From Rhodobacteraceae bacterium UBA3087 (GTDB lineage: Bacteria; Pseudomonadota; Alphaproteobacteria; Rhodobacterales; Rhodobacteraceae): a stretch of DNA of 5,715 nucleotides. The stretch is taken from the NCBI GenBank assembly GCA_002367285.1, contig DFBF01000270.1, forward strand, positions 8,872 through 14,586, read 5' to 3'. Below are positions 1 to 4,866 of this stretch, piece after piece. The notes under the pieces were generated by a model. That model was not told the origin of the DNA and did not search any database. It was given only the letters and a program-made list of their open reading frames with translations. The stretch's first letter is position 1. Each line of letters opens with the position of its first letter. The translations under genes were made by a program, and so were the position numbers.

Positions 1-815
1 CGCGGCTCAATCTCAGGAATGGTGAAGCCGGACACGGGACAGGCAAAGCGTTCGGAAAACGTGTGACGTTCCGGCTCACCGTCTTCGGGTTTCGGGGCGG
101 TTTCCAGAATGGCGATGCCATCGGCCAGATCCAGCGCGGTGCGGAAGCTGTCGGCCAGACGGGTTTCAAGCCCCTCGCGCACCACGATCCGGTCGACCAC
201 AACGTCAATATCGTGGCGCAGTTTCTTGTCCAGCGTCGGGGCGTCTTCCAGATCGTAAAAGCCGCCATCGACCTTCACACGCTGAAAGCCCTTTTTCTGT
301 AACTCCTGGAATTCCTTGCGATATTCGCCCTTACGGTCGCGCACAATCGGGGCCAAAAGATAAGCGCGCGTGCCCTCGGCCATCGTCATGACGCGGTCCA
401 CCATGTCCTGAACCTGTTGCGCTTCGATCGGCAGGCCGGTGGCGGGGCTGAACGGCGTGCCCGCACGGGCAAACAGCAGGCGCATATAGTCGTAAATCTC
501 GGTCACCGTGCCAACGGTCGAGCGCGGGTTCTTCGACGTGGTTTTCTGTTCGATCGAAATTGCCGGGGACAGGCCGGAAATGTGGTCCACATCCGGTTTT
601 TGCATCATATCCAGGAATTGCCGCGCATAGGCGGACAGCGATTCCACATAGCGACGCTGACCTTCGGCATAGACCGTGTCGAACGCCAAGGATGACTTGC
701 CCGACCCGGAAAGCCCCGTAATCACAACCAGTTGGTCGCGTGGAATGTCCACGTCGATGTTCTTTAGGTTATGCTCGCGCGCACCGCGCACTTCGATGTT
801 TTTCAGCTCGGCCAT
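1..815 (-). CDS. uvrA: UvrA, excinuclease ABC subunit A (N-terminal 271 residues, runs off left edge)
   Basis: UvrA is the damage-recognition ATPase of nucleotide excision repair; as a dimer it loads UvrB on lesions in the cytoplasm. The reading starts MAELKNIEVRGAREHNLKNI, a classic UvrA start. The first Walker A motif, GLSGSGKSS, is at residues 34-42, followed by the family block FDTVYAEGQRRYVESLSAYA, the Q-loop-region segment SPAISIEQKTTSKNPRSTVG and TVTEIYDY. Residues from about 120 onward match the UvrB-binding/insertion part of the first ATPase half. Visible sequence ends at FACPVSGFTIPEIEP, the start of the first zinc-finger region; its first Cys is residue 259, but the position of the second Cys holds Ser262. 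The start is supported by AAAGGG (827-822) six bases upstream of the ATG at 815. Full-length UvrA is about 950 residues, so roughly 70% lies outside the window. The gene is divergent from the vWA gene and preceded by an SOS box. Confidence 0.97.
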   Translation of the reverse strand, partial: MAELKNIEVRGAREHNLKNIDVDIPRDQLVVITGLSGSGKSSLAFDTVYAEGQRRYVESLSAYARQFLDMMQKPDVDHISGLSPAISIEQKTTSKNPRSTVGTVTEIYDYMRLLFARAGTPFSPATGLPIEAQQVQDMVDRVMTMAEGTRAYLLAPIVRDRKGEYRKEFQELQKKGFQRVKVDGGFYDLEDAPTLDKKLRHDIDVVVDRIVVREGLETRLADSFRTALDLADGIAILETAPKPEDGEPERHTFSERFACPVSGFTIPEIEP

Positions 816-840
816 GGGACACCCTTTAAGACGTGATTAA

Positions 841-869
841 CAGATAGGGGATCGGGGCCGGTTCGACAA
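841..869 (-). promoter_or_regulatory. Putative sigma70-type promoter of uvrA
   Basis: Reading the minus strand, TTGTCG (869-864) and TATCTG (846-841) are separated by exactly 17 bases, an acceptable -35/-10 pair for a housekeeping sigma factor. Transcription would start near 834, giving a leader of about 20 bases with the AAAGGG ribosome-binding site inside it. The SOS box lies just upstream of this -35 rather than over it, so either LexA acts from that position or the real promoter lies nearer the box. Match quality alone cannot settle this. Confidence 0.45.
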
Positions 870-880
870 TCCAGAAATGA

Positions 881-895
881 GAACAAAGAATGAAC
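881..895 (-). promoter_or_regulatory. LexA SOS box, alphaproteobacterial type (GTTC-N7-GTTC)
   Basis: On the minus strand the sequence reads GTTCATTCTTTGTTC, a perfect direct repeat of GTTC spaced by seven bases. This is the established LexA recognition pattern in Alphaproteobacteria, unlike the palindromic CTGT-N8-ACAG of gammaproteobacteria. It ends 65 bases ahead of the uvrA start codon, a gene commonly under SOS control, which makes a chance match unlikely. It also lies 89 bases upstream of the divergent vWA gene, so LexA bound here could in principle affect both directions. Confidence 0.85.
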
Positions 896-909
896 TGTCG
901 CAGGTGGGA

Positions 910-927
910 TTTCCAGACTTCTGGAAA
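910..927. repeat. Perfect 18-bp inverted repeat (8-bp arms, 2-bp centre), possible operator
   Basis: TTTCCAGA-CT-TCTGGAAA is an exact inverted repeat between the SOS box and the vWA start codon. The short centre and lack of a following T-run argue against a terminator and suggest a binding site for a dimeric regulator. A related partial motif, TCCAGAAA, occurs at 870-877 near the uvrA -35. No regulator family is assigned. Its position 57 bases ahead of the vWA ATG fits regulation of that gene. Confidence 0.45.
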
Positions 928-974
928 CAGGCCGTGCGGCGTTACAGTGGCCCACCTTTTATCACGTTCATTTC

Positions 975-978
975 GGAG
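975..978 (+). promoter_or_regulatory. Ribosome-binding site GGAG fixing the vWA gene start
   Basis: GGAG sits six bases ahead of the ATG at 985. The frame stays open upstream to another ATG at 877, but that would put a charged 36-residue stretch before the signal peptide and would place coding sequence over the SOS box and palindrome. The GGAG spacing and the signal peptide that begins at 985 both favour the downstream start. Confidence 0.75.
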
Positions 979-984
979 CCCCCC

Positions 985-3738
985 ATGTTGCGCGCCTGTC
1001 TGACCGCCCTGTTCTGCCTGTTTTCAACCGTCGCCACGGCGCAAGACGCACCGCGCGCCATTCTGGTGCTGGATGCGTCCGGGTCCATGTGGGGGCAGAT
1101 TGACGGGATCGCGAAAATCACCATCGCTCAGGATGTGATTGGCGGATTGTTGCAAACCTTGCCCGCCGAACAGGAACTGGGCCTGACCGCCTATGGCCAC
1201 CGGCGCAAGGGCGACTGTTCCGATATTGAAACCATTCTGGCGCCGGGCACGGATCGCGCCGCCATCGCGGCAGCGGTCAACGCGATCAAACCCAAGGGCA
1301 AAACGCCGCTGTCTGCCGCTGTGATCCAGGCCGCCGAGGCGTTGAAATACACCGAAGAGGCGGCGACGGTCATTCTGGTGTCCGACGGCATCGAAACCTG
1401 CGCGCTGGACCCCTGCGAAGTCGGGCGGCGGCTGGAGGAGGCCGGCGTCGGCTTTACCGCCCATGTGATCGGCTTTAACGTGTCAGACCCTGCCGCGTTG
1501 GCCCAGTTGCAATGCCTGGCCGCAGAAACCGGCGGCACATTTCGCAGCGCCGAAAACGCCGATGAGCTGGCCGAAGCGCTGGAAATCGTTGCAGAGCCCG
1601 AGCCCGCCCCGATGCCCGTGGACGTGATCTTTCGCGCAACCGATGGACCGGGGGGCGCTGAAATCACCGAAGGCCTCATCTGGAACATCGACACCGACGC
1701 GGCAGGCCACCTGTTGGAAGCCGACGCCACCGCCCGCCCGGTTCTAAGCCTGTTGCCCGGCACTGGCCGCGCAGGCGTTCTGCGCCTGGCCGACGAAGCC
1801 TTTGCCGATGCCATCTTTACCGTGACCAAAGAGGCGATGACCGTCACGCTGGTGCTGCCCGAATTCACCCCTGCCGCCACGCTGCTGGCCCCTGCCACGG
1901 CCCCGGCGGGGTCGCTTGTGGCTGTGCAATGGACCGGCCCCGGCGAAAAGAACGACTATATCTCCAGCGCCGATCTGGACATGGGCGATGCCTATTACCA
2001 CCACTATGATTATACGCGCAACAGTGTCGATACCGGTGACGGCGACAAGGTCATGGTGCGCATGCCGCCCAAACCGGGCAGCTATGAAATCCGGTATCTG
2101 ATGCACGAAGGCACCAAGATTCTGGCCCGCCGCATGATCGAAGTCACGGCCCTGGACATCACCCTGACCGCCCCCGAACAGGCCGGGATCAGTTCGCTTG
2201 TGGCTGTTGACTGGCAGGGCCCGGATTACAAGAACGACTATCTGACCGTTGCCAGCCTGGATCAGGGCGATGACTATTACATCAACTATAGCTATACCCA
2301 TGACGGCAGCCCGTTGCAGTTGCAAATGCCGCCCGAGCCGGGCACCTATGAGATCCGCTATGTGCTGAATGCCTCGAAACATGTGCCCGCGCGCATCACG
2401 ATCGAGGTGGTCGATGTGGCAACCAGCATCATGGGCCCCGAAACCGCCGTGGTCGGGTCCGAGATCGAGGTGACCTGGCAAGGGCCGGACGAAAAGAACG
2501 ATTATATTTCGATTGCGATCCCCGGTGAACGCGACGGGTCTTACGAGGGCTATACTTATACCCGCGAGGGCAGCCCGCTGCAGCTGGCGCTGCCGACTGA
2601 ACCGGGCGACTATGAGCTGCGCTATATCCTGAACCAGGACACCATCGTGTTGGTGCGCAGGCCGATCACGCTGACCGATGCGAGCGTAACGCTCGCCGCT
2701 GCGACCCAGGCCAATGCGGGTGCAAAGATCCCCGTCACCTGGACCGGGCCGGGCTATAAGAACGACTATATCGACATCGCGCCTGCCGCGGACCCGGATG
2801 CGCGATACGTGGCCTATACCTATGTACGCGATGGGTCGCCCTTGCAGTTGGAAATGCCAACCGAGCCGGGCGATTATGAAATCCGCTATATCATGGATGG
2901 CCACCCGAACCGCGTCATGGCGCGCCATGCCATCAGCGTAACGCCGGTCAGTGCCACGATCGAGGCCGCCACGAATGCGCCCGCGGCCGGGGAAATCCCT
3001 GTGACCTGGGCCGGGCCAGCCTATGACAAGGATTACATCGCGATTGCACCACTTGGCGCCGGGGTAAATGAATACGAGGCCTTTGAATACACCCGCGACG
3101 GCAATCCCCTGCGGCTGCAAATGCCGACCACACCGGGCGACTATGAGCTGCGCTATATCACCCAGGGCAATGAACGCGCGATCCTGGCAAGTCGGCCCAT
3201 CACGGTCGACGCGCTGGACGCCACGCTGAGCGCACCGGAAAGTGGTATTGCGGGCACGGAAATCGTCGTCGACTGGACCGGCCCGGATTACAAGCGTGAT
3301 ATGATCACCCTGGCCCAGCCGGGCATGAAACCATCGGCATATGCACAATATGAACGGACCAGCAACGGCAGCCCGCTGCGCCTGCCCCTGCCCGGCGACC
3401 CGGGGATGTACGAGCTGCGCTATGTCGTGCGCGGCACGGATTACGCCATCCTGACCAGCCAACCGTTCGAGGTCCTGCCCGCCAGTGCGACCCTGACCGC
3501 CCCGGCCACCATCGCTCCCGGTGCAAACCTGGTGGTCAGCTGGACCGGCCCGGATCAGCGCGGCGACTATATCGCCATCTCGCTGCTGGGCGACAACGGC
3601 CACGAGGCCTATGCCAATACCTCGGATGGCTCGCCGTTGATCGTCAAAGTGCCCGACCGCCCAGGCGCCTATGAACTGCGCTATGTGCTGAAACGGGACC
3701 GCACCATTGTGGCGCGCCAACCGTTGACGGTGGAATAG
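985..3738 (+). CDS. Exported vWA-domain protein with seven tandem beta-type repeats
   Basis: The 917-residue product begins with a signal peptide: Arg3, a hydrophobic stretch 4-16 and an A17-T18-A19 cleavage site before Q20, so the mature protein should be periplasmic or released. Residues 24-203 form a vWA domain. Its MIDAS metal site looks complete: D30-A-S32-G-S34, T107 in KGKTPLS and D134 in LVSDGIE. The mature protein has only four cysteines (78, 139, 144, 177), all in this domain, suggesting two disulfides. A Pro/Glu linker (203-211) leads to a beta-rich segment (212-297), then seven repeats of about 88 residues (298-917), each with W.GP..KNDY and PG.YE.RY signatures. No C-terminal membrane anchor, sorting signal or RTX repeats are seen. 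The family resembles proteins often annotated as Ca-activated chloride channel homologues, but that label implies no proven channel; metal-dependent protein binding or envelope scaffolding is inferred. It is transcribed away from uvrA. Confidence 0.92.
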   Translation: MLRACLTALFCLFSTVATAQDAPRAILVLDASGSMWGQIDGIAKITIAQDVIGGLLQTLPAEQELGLTAYGHRRKGDCSDIETILAPGTDRAAIAAAVNAIKPKGKTPLSAAVIQAAEALKYTEEAATVILVSDGIETCALDPCEVGRRLEEAGVGFTAHVIGFNVSDPAALAQLQCLAAETGGTFRSAENADELAEALEIVAEPEPAPMPVDVIFRATDGPGGAEITEGLIWNIDTDAAGHLLEADATARPVLSLLPGTGRAGVLRLADEAFADAIFTVTKEAMTVTLVLPEFTPAATLLAPATAPAGSLVAVQWTGPGEKNDYISSADLDMGDAYYHHYDYTRNSVDTGDGDKVMVRMPPKPGSYEIRYLMHEGTKILARRMIEVTALDITLTAPEQAGISSLVAVDWQGPDYKNDYLTVASLDQGDDYYINYSYTHDGSPLQLQMPPEPGTYEIRYVLNASKHVPARITIEVVDVATSIMGPETAVVGSEIEVTWQGPDEKNDYISIAIPGERDGSYEGYTYTREGSPLQLALPTEPGDYELRYILNQDTIVLVRRPITLTDASVTLAAATQANAGAKIPVTWTGPGYKNDYIDIAPAADPDARYVAYTYVRDGSPLQLEMPTEPGDYEIRYIMDGHPNRVMARHAISVTPVSATIEAATNAPAAGEIPVTWAGPAYDKDYIAIAPLGAGVNEYEAFEYTRDGNPLRLQMPTTPGDYELRYITQGNERAILASRPITVDALDATLSAPESGIAGTEIVVDWTGPDYKRDMITLAQPGMKPSAYAQYERTSNGSPLRLPLPGDPGMYELRYVVRGTDYAILTSQPFEVLPASATLTAPATIAPGANLVVSWTGPDQRGDYIAISLLGDNGHEAYANTSDGSPLIVKVPDRPGAYELRYVLKRDRTIVARQPLTVE
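1876..3735 (+). repeat. Seven in-frame protein repeats within the vWA gene
   Basis: Repeat starts by nucleotide are 1876, 2158, 2422, 2686, 2953, 3220 and 3487 (residues 298, 392, 480, 568, 657, 746, 835), giving lengths of 94, 88, 88, 89, 89, 89 and 83 residues. Each unit follows the same plan: a leading TL.AP strand, a V.W.GP turn, K-N-D-Y-I, an aromatic Y..Y.YT strand, G.SPL.L..P, PG.YE.RY, and a closing IL..R.I.V strand. The plan suggests an Ig-like beta sandwich per repeat. Repeats 2-4 are closest to each other. Repeat 1 has an insertion replacing the GSPL turn, and repeat 7 is shortened and lacks the YTYT strand. KNDY becomes DKDY, KRDM and RGDY in repeats 5, 6 and 7. Confidence 0.93.
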
Positions 3739-3766
3739 GCCCCCACGACAGGAAAGTGCCCTGGGG

Positions 3767-3794
3767 TTGATATATTCGTAAAATCAAATATATC
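3767..3794 (+). promoter_or_regulatory. Putative promoter of the rhodanese gene
   Basis: TTGATA (3767-3772; five of six bases match the sigma70 -35) and TATATC (3789-3794; four of six match the -10) are separated by 16 bases. Transcription would begin near 3801, leaving a leader of about 47 bases before the ATG at 3848. It is the most AT-rich patch in the window, standing out from the GC-rich coding sequence on both sides. This makes the rhodanese gene its own transcription unit rather than a continuation of the vWA gene. Confidence 0.6.
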
Positions 3795-3795
3795 A
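3768..3795. promoter_or_regulatory. Palindromic operator candidate over the rhodanese promoter
   Basis: TGATATATT (3768-3776) and AATATATCA (3787-3795) are perfect inverted repeats around a ten-base centre. They cover the whole -35 to -10 interval, the position expected for a repressor site. Inside and on the same symmetry axis lies ATTC-N8-AAAT (3774-3789), one base from the ATTC-N8-GAAT pattern described for the persulfide-responsive ArsR-family repressor SqrR and its relative BigR. A rhodanese is a typical member of such regulons, but the regulator assignment is inference. There is no T-run, so it is unlikely to be a terminator for the vWA gene. Confidence 0.55.
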
Positions 3796-3847
3796 GCTGC
3801 AACACCCGGTGCCGGGACAAAATAACGCTGAGCCAAGGAATACTTTA

Positions 3848-4219
3848 ATGCTGAACTTTCTCATGGGTGGTGGGCGCGATGCAGGCCCCCGCCTGTCGCC
3901 TCAGGACATCGTTTCGATGGCAACCAAGGGCGACATCATCGTGATCGACATTCGTGATCCCAGCGAAATACGGATGTCGGGCAAGGCCGAAGGGGCGTTG
4001 ACCATCCCCATGGCTGCGCTGCGGTTTCAGGCCGACCGCGCTGGCCCCGATTACAACAAAGCCATCGACCCCGACAAACCCATCGCGCTCTATTGTGCCT
4101 CAGGGGCCCGGTCGGGCATGGCTGCACGCATGATGAAAAAGATGGGCTATGAGAACGTGCATAATCTGGGCGGCCTCGGGCATTGGCACCAGGCAGGCGG
4201 CAAGGTCGTCCGCAGCTAA
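3848..4219 (+). CDS. Single-domain rhodanese-like sulfurtransferase
   Basis: The 123-residue product is a lone rhodanese domain, an enzyme type that carries a sulfane sulfur on its catalytic cysteine as a persulfide and passes it to an acceptor. Visible features are the early strand VIDIRDPSEI (residues 32-41), the EGALTIPM segment corresponding to the usual GHIPGAINIP, and the active-site loop LYCASGARSG with catalytic Cys83 and Arg88. The C-terminal helix and NLGGLGHWHQAGG segment are also typical. There is no signal peptide, so it is probably cytoplasmic. The ATG at 3848 is preceded by AAGGA (3835-3839) eight bases away; an in-frame GTG at 3809 would add 13 residues but lacks a comparable ribosome-binding site. 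The cellular acceptor cannot be told from sequence. Upstream lies a promoter covered by a palindrome, suggesting repression, possibly relieved by reactive sulfur. Confidence 0.93.
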   Translation: MLNFLMGGGRDAGPRLSPQDIVSMATKGDIIVIDIRDPSEIRMSGKAEGALTIPMAALRFQADRAGPDYNKAIDPDKPIALYCASGARSGMAARMMKKMGYENVHNLGGLGHWHQAGGKVVRS

Positions 4220-4244
4220 TCCTTGAGCTTGTTCACCAATAAAA

Positions 4245-4264
4245 GACCCCGGCGCACCTGGGTC
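4245..4264 (+). terminator. Weak terminator-like hairpin after the rhodanese gene
   Basis: GACCC (4245-4249) can pair with GGGTC (4260-4264) around a ten-base loop, followed by CTTCATT. It lies 25 bases after the rhodanese stop and before the next likely promoter, where a terminator is expected. The stem is only five pairs and the T-run is poor, so this is a tentative call. Confidence 0.25.
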
Positions 4265-4281
4265 CTTCATTGCATAGGCGA

Positions 4282-4310
4282 TTGCAACACCCCGGCTCTG
4301 GTCGCATATT
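4282..4310 (+). promoter_or_regulatory. Putative promoter of the DUF2007-like gene, giving a nearly leaderless transcript
   Basis: TTGCAA (4282-4287) and CATATT (4305-4310) each match the sigma70 consensus at four of six positions and are 17 bases apart. The expected start of transcription, about 4317-4318, falls two or three bases before the ATG at 4320. No Shine-Dalgarno sequence precedes that ATG, which agrees with leaderless translation. Confidence 0.4.
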
Positions 4311-4319
4311 TGACCTGTT

Positions 4320-4688
4320 ATGACAGTAAAAAGTAACCGGATCACAGTCGCTTATGCCTATGGCTTGACTGATGTCGCCTGTATTCACGCCGCCTTTGAC
4401 GCCGCCGACCTGCCGGTCATCATCGGCGACGAAACCATGTGCCGCGTTCATCCGCAAACAACCCTCGCGCTTGGCGGCATGCGGGTTCAGGTTTGGCGCG
4501 GCGATGTGGCAGAGGCGCAGGATCTGCTGGCGCCGATGGCGAAGGATCGCCCGCCCGCGCGGTTCCGCCCCTTTGTGTCCGCCTTGTTGCTGGCTGGTTT
4601 TGCTTTGCTCAGCGTCCCATGCCATTTTGGTCCGGGCCTGTATCTGCACCGCCCGGTCAGCTTTCAGCCACCCCAGATAGGCGACTAG
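4320..4688 (+). CDS. Small DUF2007-like protein with one C-terminal membrane helix
   Basis: This 122-residue protein has a globular N-terminal part (about 8-72) whose pattern resembles the DUF2007 'putative prokaryotic signal transducing protein' family: an opening strand ITVAYAYGLTDVACI, a helix and strand AAFDAADLPVIIGDE, then GGMRVQVWRGDVAEAQDLLAPM, where an effector-like strand is followed by a closing helix. Family members usually carry this small alpha/beta domain, but its ligand or partner is not established. A hydrophobic segment at about 84-101 (FVSALLLAGFALLSVP) should cross the membrane once, leaving a short Pro-rich tail with HRP and FQPP. Codon use is consistent with a real gene. 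The start is uncertain because no ribosome-binding site is visible, though no better in-frame ATG exists nearby. It is convergent with lpd and probably transcribed separately from the rhodanese. Confidence 0.75.
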   Translation: MTVKSNRITVAYAYGLTDVACIHAAFDAADLPVIIGDETMCRVHPQTTLALGGMRVQVWRGDVAEAQDLLAPMAKDRPPARFRPFVSALLLAGFALLSVPCHFGPGLYLHRPVSFQPPQIGD

Positions 4689-4695
4689 GGCGTGC

Positions 4696-4740
4696 CCAGG
4701 AACAGTTCCTGGCGCCTGGAAAACTGCTGCGCCAGGAATT
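4696..4740 (+). repeat. Overlapping, mutually exclusive inverted repeats
   Basis: CCAGGAAC (4696-4703) pairs perfectly with GTTCCTGG (4705-4712) around a single A. The second arm is shared with another stem: TTCCTGGCGC (4706-4715) pairs perfectly with GCGCCAGGAA (4729-4738) around a 13-base loop, extendable by a G-T and an A-T pair to 4704/4740. The first version leaves only one base between its arms, so it could form a hairpin only by opening pairs, and may be better read as a binding site or part of a cruciform. The second is a sound RNA hairpin just after the DUF2007-like stop. No T-run follows, so an intrinsic terminator is not supported, but it could stabilise an mRNA 3' end. Confidence 0.6.
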
Positions 4741-4815
4741 GCATCATATGGGCCACACCCTGCGCCGCGCGGGCGCATTGACGACGCGGCCCCTGCTGCC
4801 GCCGATGTAATGAAA

Positions 4816-4844
4816 AGGGCCGGTGCGATCGCTCGCCCGGCCCT
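4816..4844 (-). terminator. Rho-independent terminator of lpd
   Basis: On the minus strand AGGGCCGG and CCGGCCCT form a perfect eight-pair GC-rich stem around a 13-base loop, followed by TTTTCATT once the final T of the stem is counted. It begins 22 bases after the lpd stop codon, the usual place. Read on the plus strand the hairpin lacks a T-run, so it serves lpd mainly, although it may also slow transcription arriving from the opposite direction. Confidence 0.8.
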
Positions 4845-4866
4845 GAATTCCTGTAAGTATCAGAAA

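Noticed and set aside
63..695. Two plus-strand open frames (63-302 and 417-695)
   Set aside because: Both lie inside the uvrA coding sequence on the opposite strand and show no domain.
877..984. Upstream ATG at 877 extending the vWA protein by 36 residues
   Set aside because: The extension is charged, precedes a clean signal peptide, has no good ribosome-binding site and would overlap the SOS box and the palindrome.
3555..3566. RGD in repeat 7 (QRGDY) as an integrin-type adhesion motif
   Set aside because: It occupies the KNDY position conserved in the other repeats, so it is best explained as drift of that turn.
1744..3720. Long open frame of 658 codons on the minus strand, antisense to the vWA gene
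   Set aside because: It lies opposite a gene with a signal peptide, MIDAS motif and clear repeats. GC-rich codon bias commonly leaves the opposite frame free of stops, and its product has only the periodicity of the repeats with no recognisable domain.
3741..3766. Hairpin after the vWA stop codon as a terminator
   Set aside because: CCCCA/TGGGG gives only five pairs with a long loop, the alternative CAGG/CCTG pairing needs a bulge, and no T-run follows.
3767..3787. FNR-type site (TTGAT...ATCAA) upstream of the rhodanese gene
   Set aside because: The half sites are separated by 11 bases, whereas FNR/Crp-family sites of this type need four.
4439..4810. Plus-strand frame of 123 codons overlapping the DUF2007-like gene and the convergent gap
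   Set aside because: It is a +2 shadow of the DUF2007-like gene, is rich in Arg/Ala as GC-driven shadows are, and has no domain or ribosome-binding site.
4825..4832. GCGATCGC palindrome in the lpd terminator loop
   Set aside because: A single copy, and it lies in the loop of a hairpin already explained as a terminator.
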